Assembly: GCA_973895155.1 (NCBI GenBank)
Contig: OZ316894.1
Span: 992,001-1,056,000 of the forward strand
Source: Marsupella aquatica
Lineage: Eukaryota > Marchantiophyta
Reading direction: 5' to 3'
DNA length: 64,000 nucleotides
Under the pieces are notes generated by a model that made no database searches, was not told the origin of the DNA, and saw nothing but the letters and a program-made list of their open reading frames with translations. The stretch's first letter is position 1. Each line of letters begins with the position of its first letter. The translations under genes were made by a program, and so were the position numbers. Positions 48,700-59,528 of the stretch are shown here, piece after piece.

Positions 48700-48930
48700 A
48701 AAATGACCAATTTGACGGATATTCGGTAATATTCTCCCGAACTCACCCGGACTCCCCCGGACCCTTCCCGGACTCACCCGGACCCCCGAACCCCCTGGAC
48801 CCCCCCCCAAACCTCGCCCGAACTCCCCCGAACCTTGCCCGAACCCGGCCCTGACCCGGCCCGATCGTCTCCCGAACGTATCCCGGCCCGGACTGTTCCC
48901 GAACCCGGGTGCCGGTTGCCGGTGATTTTC
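48700..48930. repeat. C-rich minisatellite built on cccggactca-like units
   Basis: Irregular repeats of about 10 bp (cccggactcac, cccgaactc, cccggaccc) from about 48735 to 48910. The minus strand is G-rich with many GGG runs, so G-quadruplex formation is possible. The Gly/Arg/Pro-rich frames here arise from the repeat and are not genes. Confidence 0.85.
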
Positions 48931-49271
48931 CGTCAGTTTGACGGGCAAGGTCTCTGTGAATGTTGAGGGAGACCTTGGAAACGCCTTTTGGCAATGGTTG
49001 ACTTATGCCCTGGTCCTCTTCATTGCTTGCTACCCATCCCTATACATAAGCCCACATACATGTTTAAATGTTTAGCTTCCTAAAATGATGTATGTACTGA
49101 AAAGTCAGTGTTTGCCATGCTTTAGAATATTAAAAAGAATTACGAGAAAAATTCTTTCAGGGCTTCCCAAAAACCCCAAAATATTTTGCTAGTTGGACCC
49201 AAAACTCTGATAGTTATTTATTTACTGCACAAACCGCTCGATGATAGTCAAGTTGAAAATGCACCCAAGTC
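48931..49271. other. Intergenic, no gene recognised
   Basis: Nothing recognised. Confidence 0.4.
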
Positions 49272-49380
49272 TGAATGACTTGTTGCAGTGGAGAAATGAA
49301 AGTAATGGATCATAAGGTGGACCCATAATTTGTAATGACTCGTTGCAGTGGACAAATGAAAGCAATGTTTCATAAGCTAA
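49272..49380. repeat. 60-bp tandem duplication
   Basis: The unit taatgact-gttgcagtggacaaatgaaa followed by ggatcataagntggaccca-like sequence occurs at about 49272 and 49332. The gttgcagtgg landmark is at 49282 and 49342. Confidence 0.85.
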
Positions 49381-50009
49381 CCCACGATTCTTAGAAAACC
49401 TTGAAGTTCCGACCGAAGCCATTGGCAAGCACTGAACCCATGTTAGTTATAAAATTGATCAATGTATATAGAACACAAATAGAGCGAAGTGGCTATATTG
49501 ATCATGGACTATATGTTACAAAGTTGTTGAGCATGGTGGCATATGCCTATCGGCCATCAGAGATTTAGCCTTGAGATTAGGCTCTATTTATTTACATTTG
49601 GTTCATGATGAACTTGTCCCCTCAACTCCACATTTATATATTTTATATATTGTATAATTATCTGGTAGCTTTTTGAAGCTGCCAATGTGTTACATAATCT
49701 ATATTTTGGCAGCCAATGTTTTTTGAAGATGTATAATCACTTTCGCTGCCAATTGTGTTATGGGGTTTAAGGCATGATTAATGTACTTCCAAATGTATGT
49801 TGAGCTCATGGAGACCACAACAAGCCTTTGGTAGCTTGAGATACTCACTCAAAAATCAGATTAAGAAGCTTTAGGTTCCCAATGTCTTCCACAGCATTGT
49901 CAAATGAATTGATTCCCCTCAATTCAGTCCCCAAAGTAGCTGATTAGTCTAATCAAGATTCAAAAGAAAATATAACTTCCTAGCTGATTCTAAGCTAAGG
50001 TATATTCAT
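49381..50009. other. Intergenic, no gene recognised
   Basis: AT-rich. The right end is the presumed 3' flank of the orphan ORF that follows. Confidence 0.4.
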
Positions 50010-50822
50010 CTACAAAGGATTAATCAATCTAGAAGATTCACTAGTCCATGGCTTCAAGTAGCAGCATACTTCTGGAGTAGGAAGATGTTGGTGATCACCA
50101 TCCATTATTGAAAGTTGAGTAATGCGTTCATCCTCCTCCTCTAGTGCATGAGCTAGGCGTTCTGATCCAGACCCACCTCGATTTTCATAGGCAATTGAGT
50201 GAGTAACACAGACAGTGCCATCTGCACTTATTGGCCTAATTGAACCACCTCCACCACTACCTCCACTGCCTCCATCCTCATACCAAATTCCATCCCAGTA
50301 TAATGTGTGTAACTCTCTCAAGAGCTCTATTTGCTGGTTATCCACAAAAATGTCCAAACAATCACCATTGCTGTATCTCTTAGTAAAATACACCTGAGGA
50401 GGAACTATGTGCTGAAACCTGTCACCCTGAAAGTATACAGTTGCTCGCAATGCGTGACTGAAATTGAAGTAACCAAAGCTCCTTACCATACCAGGACCAG
50501 TAAGTGTTAGAAAGTGTTGTGGTTGAAAGTCTTTTCTCTCAGTCTCCTCTATAGGCACAAATCTCTGTTGTTGGACAGGTTGTGACGAGCCAAGAAGGAG
50601 AACTCCCACCCTTGTGGCTGCATCATATTGCAGTAATAAACCAAAATGACGTCTAATCCTGGTTAAGTTGCCTGTGCATTCATTGACATCAACAGTTTGC
50701 AGAGGCCCTAGAAGCTCTTTTGGTGGAGAGTTATCATTCAACGGGACTAATGCCCCGACAAGGTAAATTTGATTGAGTTGCATGTTCACGTCCATAGCAA
50801 CCCCAATGTACTCTTCACACAT
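50010..50822 (-). CDS. Orphan single-exon ORF, 270 aa, function unknown
   Basis: An uninterrupted frame from ATG at 50822 to a stop at 50010. The frame stays open a few codons upstream of the ATG (DWSY before MCEEY). I do not recognise the family. Features seen: a well-structured, mixed-charge body with aromatic segments (FGYFNFSHALRATVYFQGDR, PPQVYFTKRYSNGDCLDIFV), then LHTLYWDGIWYEDG. Next is a Gly/Ser stretch (GGSGGSGGGGS) that looks like a flexible linker. A C-terminal part has an acidic LAHALEEEDERITQL helix. There are no membrane spans or signal peptide. Its length in an AT-rich setting and protein-like composition argue for a real coding exon. It could be one exon of a longer gene or a domesticated transposon protein. 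Confidence 0.5.
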   Translation of the reverse strand: MCEEYIGVAMDVNMQLNQIYLVGALVPLNDNSPPKELLGPLQTVDVNECTGNLTRIRRHFGLLLQYDAATRVGVLLLGSSQPVQQQRFVPIEETERKDFQPQHFLTLTGPGMVRSFGYFNFSHALRATVYFQGDRFQHIVPPQVYFTKRYSNGDCLDIFVDNQQIELLRELHTLYWDGIWYEDGGSGGSGGGGSIRPISADGTVCVTHSIAYENRGGSGSERLAHALEEEDERITQLSIMDGDHQHLPTPEVCCYLKPWTSESSRLINPL

Positions 50823-51530
50823 ATAGGACCAATCACAAAATATAGAGGGAAATCAGACTTCTAAAATCTTTGAGGATCAAGAAACCAACAATCCGGATGT
50901 AACTCACAAACAAGACCTGCTAAACAGTGCTAAACAGAAAACATCAGAGACTAGCCAGGAATGGCAAAGCGAGAGGCAAAAGCCCTAGAAAAAGAGCTGG
51001 AAATCCCTAAGTTTCGTGCGGAGGAGTCACAAGGGAAGTACACGAGCTGTCTGGGAAACTCGATGATGCACTCTCCAATCCGCCAAGAACCTAATCATAA
51101 AGCAGGTGAATGGTGACATTGTGGGTCTAAGGTCTGAAATGACGAAACTAGAGCAAAGAGCACTTATGGGAAAATAAGCTGAGTTCACCTGACAGGGGAA
51201 ATTTAGCTTGCGGGCGTGCAAGGGCTGGAGTTTGCTAACTGTTCCAATACCTCCTGATGCTTTGTCTTTTCCTTCGACCTGCTCCTGAACTTCCAAAACG
51301 AGTAATCTGCAGTCCTGCTACTGAGCCCAACGAAACAAAACCCAAAAATTCAGCCGTCAATTTCCTGCATTCTCTTCTTCGACAATGGTTTTCTAAGTGG
51401 ATGCCTTTGCCAGTAGGATTCAACTTCTGAGTGTGTCCCAATTCTATATTATAAATAAACAGATAAAGAGGCTTACCTGAAGTTCTCCTCGACTGCTGAA
51501 CTTAATCTTCGATAGACCTTCTTCCAGCAA
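50823..51530. other. Intergenic, no gene recognised
   Basis: No coding sequence recognised. A minus-strand 89-aa frame at 51296-51027 has no features. Confidence 0.35.
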
Positions 51531-51539
51531 AAGCAAGGA

Positions 51540-51828
51540 TTGTTCGAATATACAATAGTCGTTGCAGAAACTGCAAATCTCCTGCGACATTCCAATATCT
51601 TGCTACTTATACAGGAGCAGCGCTTGCGGAATACTTTATGTATTGTGAACAGCACACTCTTATTGTTTATGATGATCTTTCAAAACAAGCTCAAGCTTAT
51701 AGACAAATGTCTCTTTTATTGAGAAGACCACCAGGCCGAGAAGCTTATCCAGGGTATGTTATTTATTTACATTCTCGTCTATTGGAAAGAGCAGCAAAAT
51801 TAAGTTCTAATTTAGGTGGAGGTCGAAG
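51540..51828 (+). pseudogene. atpA: Nuclear copy of plastid atpA (ATP synthase CF1 alpha), fragment
   Basis: The plus strand reads [11 protein letters not shown], then after a one-base loss near 51577 it continues with [45 protein letters not shown] and [17 protein letters not shown]. This is the highly conserved centre of the plastid ATP synthase alpha subunit. The frameshift and several changed residues (for example PGYVIY where PGDVFY is usual) show it is a dead insert of plastid DNA in the nucleus. Base composition and codon use are plastid-like and AT-rich. Both edges are abrupt. About 290 bp is retained. Confidence 0.95.
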
Positions 51829-52488
51829 GAGCAACGAGAACCACGATTACCTCCCGCTTTCGCATCAAAAGACAACCTCACAAGTTCACACAAATCAGGC
51901 CTTCTTCTCAATCCGCCAAAGTAAACCAGGTCCCTACAGTACCTAAGGTCCGCCAGTTATGCAAATCGGGTCTCTCCTGTACCCACGGCAACGTCGCAGC
52001 TCGAGTACTTCAGGTAATCGACAATCTAATTTGGCAATTTCACTCGTTTTGATAAGCTGGCTGCGGTGCTGTACAGAAGCAACTGAGGGATTGAGCTGCA
52101 CGGAAGCGTCAAGCGCGCGGTACGTTCAAAGTCCTCTCCGCCACAACGTACGTCCTCCTGTTCTTCGCTCCGTTTCTGTGTCTCTTGCTCTTTCCTTGAC
52201 TTCTCTATAGGGACTTCGTTTACACAAACAAAATGAGCAGAAACGGCGAGCACGTCTCCCTGAGGGCACAGCCCTGCCACTATGTTCTCTTCCCTGCGGA
52301 CGGACAGACACACGTTTCCGTTCCTAGAGCTCTCGCTATGCTCGGGAATGGTTTCTGTGCATTCAACTCCAGAGGTTTATACATGGAAATGCCGGGCCCC
52401 AAACTTAAACTCATGACAACTATGCTCTTCACGGTATTACTTACTAAGTTTATTAAGCTTGCGGAAGAACAGGAGGACATACGTCGTG
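51829..52488. other. Intergenic, no gene recognised
   Basis: Right of the plastid insert, no protein was recognised. At about 52425-52475 the sequence gctcttcacggtattactta and aagcttgcggaaga resembles 54345-54395 of the hydrolase gene, so the duplicated copy described next probably begins here with an internal deletion. Confidence 0.4.
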
Positions 52489-52792
52489 CCTAATTTGTCG
52501 TGATACCCCACCTTGTACTACACAGCAACACGTTGACAATCATCCTTACTACTTTTATCTCAGACGCTAATTCTGTTGGGACTTGGGAGTGCTGTACCTA
52601 TTGCTGCGGCTTTGCAGCGGTTACTACGGCGCCATTGGCGGAACCAATCATTAAGCCGCCCTCTCTCCGGATTCGGATTCAGCACTACAAGAAATTGCAC
52701 CAAAGACCCCGCATGGATAAGTCTTTCAATGAGTCAACTAGATTTGTGCACATAAGGGTGGGGCAAAGTAGAAAATGCCCTTCACATTCTCC
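52489..52792 (-). pseudogene. Partial duplicate of the SERAC1-like hydrolase gene
   Basis: This segment is closely alike to 54588-54880 in the same orientation. It covers part of intron 2 and the 3' part of exon 2 of the hydrolase gene. Differences include two short duplications in this copy (about 7 bp near tgttgggacttggga and 6 bp at cggattcggatt) and several substitutions that break the reading frame. The exon's upstream half, first exon and promoter are absent. Confidence 0.88.
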
Positions 52793-54098
52793 GCTTCTTC
52801 ATCTCCGCTTATCAACTATCTAATCGTCAAGTCCCAATGGCTTATCTACACACAATAGATTTGGATATGAATAACTGTACAGATTTAAGCCGACTGTGAA
52901 AAATTGAAAAAGAAGTACAGTGCTTCGAGTGCAAGCTGGTGTCCATCGACGAATAGCTCGTTAGAAAGAGTTGTGCATTTCGAGACACTTCATCAATCGT
53001 TTAGACTTGCTCTCGGGCGTTCTTCGACCAAGTGTTACGGGCAAGAAGTTCCAGAGTGAACGTCTTGACCATTCTGTCACCTCAAGCTTTTTTGGTCCAA
53101 GCCCAGACTTCGAGTATTTGACCAACCAAGCAGATCATCGACTGACCGTCACAGATCGGTGCTCGACATTAGTATGCGCTTGCCCGAAGTTGGCCTACCT
53201 AAAGACCTTGAATATGCTCTTTCACAGTCACACAAGATTAGAATGCGGACCTAGCCAGAATAAGTTTTCTTGCTTATTTTCATTCTCTTTTTGTCTGAAT
53301 GTGCTAATCTGTCACATGAACGGGGTCTTCAGTGACATCCCTTAGTCCATTCGAAAAATTGAACATATCAGTCCTCAGCACTGAGCTGACTATCACGCAC
53401 AGAAGGGAGCTTAATTGTCTGCCATCCATAGTAAAAACTTTAATTCAACGAGTCTGTCAAGAGTGAACTTCGCCTTATCAATTTTCCATTTTGAAGTTAG
53501 ACAAAAAGCAGGAAAATGCACTTCCTCCTAGAAGTCGAAGCAACTGTTGGTAACAACCAATATTCTATTGCTACGATAGAACAAGGCGCAGGGCGCCATA
53601 TAAGTAGGGAACGATGGATCCCTGGAAGAGGAAGAGATCAACGGATATTTCGTAGTGACCTAGAACTAACAGCCTAGATGGCTACCGCATATCACGCATA
53701 CTGGGCAACGTGATGTAAGGCAAGTAACGATGATCAACAAAGATCACACTAGTGTCGTCTACGGTAGGCTATGTGAAGAACAAGCAAGCAGGGGTTCATA
53801 CCCAGATGATCAGGGCTTGTAATGAATTCAGACGACCTGTACTAAAGCAGATCGGCACCCTGGGCGCAACTTTGAGACAGCAATTACATGAAAGGCACCA
53901 TTGCACAAATCACGAGGACGCTTTGAACCAACGCACTAACAATTTGATACAAGCACCCAACTTTCGAATCACCAACAGACCCTAGTAGACGTATACAAGA
54001 TCCAGATTCACCTAAAAAAGAATTTAAGCAAACTATGCATAATTGGAAGCTATTGTTAATGTCAACGGAACCGGTCTTCATCCTCGTCCTCATCAGCT
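52793..54098. other. Intergenic, no gene recognised
   Basis: Several medium frames (for example plus 52971-53345, 124 aa) have no family resemblance. The right end may hold further 3' exons or the UTR of the hydrolase gene. Confidence 0.35.
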
Positions 54099-55528
54099 CT
54101 AATATTTCTGCCAAAACACTCCACCAGCACATTTGCTTGTCGCTTCGAAACCAGCTTTTGCGAGGCCACCAGTCAGATGGCTCTCCATTTCTGGGAACTT
54201 GCTAATCTTCTGTAATTGGTCTATAGTTATCCAAATTGTCTCCAGTTGCGGAAGTTGAATCAAGATGTTGTTGACAAGTTCATTACATGCACATTCATTA
54301 CATGCACTCTCAATTCTGTCAGCAATTAGCTCAGCAGACCCGCATGCTCTTGCCGGTATTACTTCCTCAATAAGTTTAGTAAGCCTGCGGAAGCTGCTAT
54401 CTGTTTCACCTCGAAGTTTAGAAATACCAAAATGATCTGTGTTACTGGTATAATAGTCGTCTACATCGTAACGGGCTGATCCTTCCTCAACTACATGAGT
54501 TAACTTACCTTTGCACAACAAAGCCTGCACACGGGAAATATGAGGGTCAACTAAGTCCACATTCAATCATGTGATAAAACAGTCAAGCCTAATTTGTCGT
54601 GATACCCCATCTTGTACTACACAGCAACACGTTGACAATCATCCTTACCATTTTTCTCTCGGGCGCCAATTCTGTTGGGAGTGCTGTACCTATTGCTGCG
54701 GCTTGGCAGCGCTTACGTTGACGCCATTGGCGGAACCAATCATTAAGCCGCCCTATCTCCGGATTCAGCACTACAAGAAATTGCACCAAAGACCCCGCAT
54801 GGGGTAAGTCTTTCATTGAGTCAACTAGTTTTGTGCCCATGAAGGGTGGGGCAAAGTAAAAAATGCCCTTCACATTCTCCAGAAAGACCTTGCATCGATC
54901 CGGGTCACGCAATACCATTCCCTCTATAAGTTTCTTGATAATCAGCCCCGCAAACCCGTGTCCAACTAGGACAACCGGGCGATTCTCTGCATAAATGTCA
55001 AGAATGTCATGTCGCAGATTCTCTGCAATTTGAAACAAGTTCATGTGACCAGCAGCGTCTGTCTTCCGTATGGCACCATCATAACAGACATACCAGATTC
55101 TGGCACCAGGGTACTTGGGCTTAAGCAGAACTTCTGGCCAACAAACATTCGGAGTTTCACTCAAAGTCCACGATTGCACATGAGGTTTCTCGTAGCCTTT
55201 CCATAGAACATCGTGAAAGAAAAGAATTTCTGCTTTCGGGACATCCGGTGAATTGGGAAACATGTAGATTGAATTGTTGCACTGCAAACAAAGAGTTACT
55301 TTTCTTGATCAATAATAAACACTCACCAATCCTAAGAGAGGCATCTGCGTCGAATTTCCACATTCCCTAAAATTGTCAAGAAGTCGCACAGAGACACAAG
55401 CCATGAAACACAAAAATTACAGACATAGGAGATCTGGAATATAGAACCAATCGAACCCGTGTGAATGGGGTGCCACTTACCTCTATTGGGTCCGGGATTG
55501 GACTTTGTATGGTGGAAGTGGAGGCCAT
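54099..55528 (-). CDS. SERAC1-like alpha/beta hydrolase, nucleophile serine missing
   Basis: Three exons join in phase 0: 55528-55481 (MASTSTIQSPIPDPIE, donor GTAAGT), 55281-54649 (donor GTAAGG) and 54524 to the stop at 54099, giving about 368 aa. The body follows the SERAC1-type alpha/beta hydrolase plan: AEILFFHDV (first strand and oxyanion region), CWPEVLLKPKYPGARIWYVC, IAENLRHDILD, then RPVVLVGHGFAGLIIKKLIE. The nucleophile elbow of active relatives reads GHSxGG; here it is GHGFAG, so Ser is Gly. After that come GIFYFAPPFMGTKL, PEIGRLNDWFRQWRQ and TALPTEL. Exon 3 adds VVEEGSARYDVDDYYTSNTD, DHFGISK and DSSFRRLTKLIEEVI, the normal end of the domain with the DH pair, then an unrecognised tail. 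Either a pseudoenzyme or a decaying gene. The exon 3 acceptor is the least certain boundary. Confidence 0.65.
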
Positions 55529-57411
55529 TGAGCATGGAAAACAGTAACGAGGAACCTGATGACGTTCTTCTCTCTAGCAGGGAATAAGGGTTCCATTTTC
55601 CGCACAAACGATCATTGATCTTTGGCTTGCCAGATGCTATAATTCAGTTCACTTTCAAATGAATTTTGAAGATTTCTTCAAGAGTCAGGCCAACCAGGCA
55701 AGAAGAATACCGTCAGGGAGATGAAGATGAGCACATTAGATCTGAATTCCATGGTCCACCTTCGGACACTCCTGCAATACAAACCATCACTTGAGAAACG
55801 TCCTACAGTAGGTCTCCACTTTGTCTAAACGACTTCTGATGTGTGGAGTTCAAGTCTGCGAAACCCGTTGTTCATTCGAGACGATCGATACCTCATTCGG
55901 GACACACTAGTGTATTTCTAGGCTAATGACCCGTACTCTGTAATCTCTAGCTTACCTTGGAGTTCTTGAGAACGTATCCCAACGGTCTGTCCGCTCTCAG
56001 AAAATACTTTCAAGTTCCATCAGCTGTACACCATTCTGGCTCTTTCGATCATCTGGTCACGGCTGCCCTCTGCTCCTGTAGCACGACTCCACGGTGCCTT
56101 CTCTGATGATGGTTTTTTCCTTCATAATGAAACTCTACGGTAGCATTGGTCAGCTCATAAACGAAGTCGCGCGCATTAGCTTCGCCGGATATGGCTTTGG
56201 CTTTAAAGAGTCAATCTGCAGCCTGCCAATGTCCTATCAGATACGTGAGTATGGCAGGCCAGCCTCCTCCCTCGCTCGACTTTGTTTGACTGCGTTCTCG
56301 AATCCCATTCCGCCCTTGTGCAAAAACACTCGGTGTGGGAAGACACTGTCGTCATGAAACAAGCACTCCACCCCTCAACTCTTGAAGCACAGCACACACC
56401 AAAGAATAAAAGAAAGACTGATCCCTGCAGTGGACCAAGGGGAAGTCCGAATTGTGGGATTGGCGAGTGTGCGAGTCGCCAATTCGTAGGACACTGCTTG
56501 CATCAATTCAAGACCTAGAAACTGTGCATCTCGAATCAAGGAATCCTCTGACCTCACCCAAAGGTAAAAAAAGTCCTCGGACGGAGGTGGGCCAGGTCTC
56601 GTTCACAAGGGTAGTACGGTACACACAGCAAATATTGCCAACCATTAGAGGCCAATTGGTCAATAGTTGCGCCTCTGGGCTTCAATGGTTGGATATGCTC
56701 GGTAGATCAGTGACGAGACTTCAGAGATACTGTACTATGAAACACGTGACAAGTCTCTGGACACAAAAGTCGATGTGAGCCTGGTCCTCGCTCTGGAAAA
56801 AGCTGTTGGGAAAACAAATTTTATGTGTATTTTGAACATATCTAGGCGCATCAATACTGTAAAGCTTTGCCAGATTGATGCGTTTTGCTGCCTAGATTTG
56901 CATGCTGAGTAACTGAATTCTGATGAGTGCCACGGAATGAAGGAATTAACTGATTAGGTCTGTTCGAGAGGTATGTCGAGCTTGCTTCGTCTGCATTCCA
57001 AAGCCAATTTCCTTTGCTCAAGGACAAGGAGAGTAGGGGGCAATTGTACTTCATCGCACATGGTGGATGGTTTGGAAGGGGACTAGGTGAAGAAACTTTT
57101 CCATTTTCTATTCGTGACCAGTGGAGGAAAGATGTGCTGTTGGACAGGTTTTCTGAGTGTAGTTTGGCCACATATCTAGAAACGGTGAGATTAGGACTTC
57201 AGTTCGAACAAGCTTCTTCATCTCCGTTTAGTGTTACCTTCTAAACCTTGCGGCTATAAACGTGGATCAGGTTGCACTGTATTGGACGTCTGGTGAACCA
57301 AACCTAAACTGACAACTGCAGCAGCTTCAATTCGCTAAGATTATGTTTGGTGCTTGGCAGTCCCTACTAGGATCCCTTGCTTGTTGATTCCATATTTCAG
57401 GTACGCCGAAT
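55529..57411. other. Intergenic, no gene recognised
   Basis: The left part is the presumed promoter of the hydrolase gene. A plus-strand 76-aa frame at 57014-57244 is open but not recognised. No other feature was seen up to the retroelement breakpoint. Confidence 0.35.
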
Positions 57412-58225
57412 CCAGCCAATTGCCTTAGATCCACAAGAGTGAAGATGTCTGAGTCTCCAATGCTGTCAAATAGCTCCTCTGGCCGTGGCATGGGATACCT
57501 ATCCTAGGGTGTGACCAGGTTCAGTGGCTTATAATCCCCAACATGTGCTTCTCTGTCCACAATCCACTAGAATCCTTTTTTGCTGGCATCACTATACGTA
57601 GCTGCTGCAAAATCTGATGTAGATGGCTGAATAAAACCAGCTTCATAGAGCTCTTGGCACCTCTCATCCACCAGCTGTCATTCATGCTTACTCAAACGGT
57701 GTCTCTACCTGAAGATAGGTGTTTCATCAGCCAACTCAATGGAGAACTGCATAGTCTTGCACTTACCCAAGTCCTTCATAGAGAAAGCAAACACGTTCTC
57801 ATGCTTGAGGAGCAAATTCAGCAGCTGGTCCTTCTGTCTTTTACTTAGGTGGTTGCCCATGATGAATGTGTAGTTGGCAACACTAGGAATCGGACCTGAT
57901 GTACTCGTGCTTGAAGAACCAGAAGTGCTAGCCTCTTCACTGTCCAAGTTGCTAGCATGCTGCTGATAATGTGATGAGGCCTCTCCAAGGCCTGTTGTAC
58001 CTGCTGATCTGAAGTGGTCCACACCATGAAACTCAGAAATAATGTCAGCCACATTACAAGGGATCTCCTCCCCCCCAACACTTGGACTAAAGTGGTGAGT
58101 GTTGGACAGAGGTAAGTGCACCTGGTCTGGATGCCATGCAGCAGCACCATGGAGTGGTAGGGCTAGAACTCCTGATGCTGAATGAATGTACATCTGAAAA
58201 AGGATGCAACTGACCAAAAGCCAAG
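57412..58225 (-). pseudogene. Retroelement pol: linker and N-terminal reverse transcriptase, truncated
   Basis: After a Ser-rich linker (EEASTSGSSSTSTSGPIP) comes NHLSKRQKDQLLNLLLKHEN and VFAFSMKDLG, the usual pre-RT segment of Ty3/gypsy pol. Then follow LVDERCQELYEAGFIQPSTS, VGDYKPLNLVTP, RYPMPRPEELFDSI and DIFTLVDLRQ, which are RT fingers and palm motifs up to the first catalytic region. In-frame stops occur in the first third (for example just before RHRLSKHE) and again before DRYPMP. The catalytic YxDD box is not reached, because unrelated sequence starts at about 57411. Confidence 0.88.
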
Positions 58226-59170
58226 TGAGAGCATTAAGATCCATTACCTTGCCAAGTAAAGCATTTCTGGCCAGCTTGGTAATTTTGGTGTGGCCTGTAG
58301 TACCGGGTTGGAAGCCCATAGCCCGTTCTCTCTCCTCTTGGGGTTTAGGTTCATCCCATGTACCGGTAGAATGTCAATAAACCAGGCCAGGACCATCATC
58401 TTGAAAAGCATGTGCACCTGGAAAGGACACAAATGTAGGCCAAGCAGCACGGGGCTCTCCAATGGTATGGGCTGGATACCAAGGGGCTGGCTCTTGCCGT
58501 GTAACTGGTTGGCAAGAACTGTCAGGATCCAAAATCTGGTCCACTGTGAGGTTAGTGTCCCTAGATGTGTGGTGAAGAGCTAACTCCAGCAAAGAAAGAG
58601 GTGCAAGGTTAGTCCAAAAGTTACGAAGACAATGTGCATAAGAACCACAATGCACTGCATCAATGAGAAGGGGTGGCCCCAAGTAGTGCTGGACCACACT
58701 AAAATCCTCTTTGACCTGTGGACATTGGTCAAACTGAGATGGAGTATTCTCGATTATATAACCAACAACAGGGTAAAGGGATTGAGCCCAGGTGAGAACC
58801 TGAATCAATGTTGTGAAAAGGCCAGAACGAGAATCATGTAGTTTAGTGCCGTGACCAGCAGCTATAAACCCTTGGCATTCCCAACTAGCTATGATCAAAT
58901 CAAGGGAGCCAAGAAGGGTTAAGTGTCGGTGCTAGACAAGCTGGATATCTGGAGGGAAGAAAGAAAATGCAAACTTCCATGCACTGTGTGGAAACTGCTG
59001 GGGAAATCGCTCTGAAAATTCCAGCAGATGGGAGGCAGCCACTTGCCTTGCACTTGGATCAATGTCCACATAGATGTACTACTTCACCACCATGCCGGAC
59101 TGTAGGAGAGCTTCCAGGCCTGTAGAAATGTCACCAAAAAGCTCAAGCAATGTAAGGCCATCCGGAGCAA
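58226..59170 (-). pseudogene. Retroelement-borne C5-cytosine DNA methyltransferase domain
   Basis: The minus strand reads through the motifs of C5-cytosine methyltransferases in order. Motif I is LTLLELFGDISTGLEALLQS (AdoMet binding; F-x-G is usual). Motif II is VDIDPSARQVAA (acidic residue for the AdoMet ribose). Motif IV is LIIASWECQGF at about 58880, with the catalytic Cys in ECQ where most enzymes have PCQ. Next is DSRSGLF. Motif VI is GYIIENTPSQFDQ. Motif VIII is GSYAHCLRNFWTNLAP, in place of Q-x-R-x-R. Motifs IX-X are EERERAMGFQPGTTGH and KLARNALLGKVMD. At least three in-frame stops break it (after GMVVK, QLV and GLVY). It precedes the RT linker directly and reads in the same direction, so in a live copy it would be part of pol. 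The likely role is methylating the element's own DNA, which is inference. Confidence 0.85.
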
Positions 59171-59528
59171 GAGTCCATGTAATTGGTCCGCTCAAGATTG
59201 GGGCTACTGGCTATCCATTGTGCTGCCCAAGGTCTTCAAACTTGTGCAATGCAACCACCAAAGGTCCATGGCCTGGGCTGCTTGGAGCCGTTGTACCACC
59301 TCTGGTTGATGATCCACGTTGCTGGAAAGTGCTGCTATACGTGCAGCAGCATGTGCAGTAGCCACCTCATCGTCATCCTCCTCAATCCAATCCTGCAATG
59401 GGTGGTTGACATAGGTAGTTGTGTGCACTTCTTTCAACACACAATGATGAGCCATGGGTGTATGGCTCGGGGGCCTCAATCCAAGGGGTGTCTCATATCA
59501 CGCTCGAAGTTTTGGAGGAATAAACATC

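Noticed and set aside
48685-48994. Gly/Arg/Pro-rich minus-strand frames
   Set aside because: They are products of the C-rich minisatellite.
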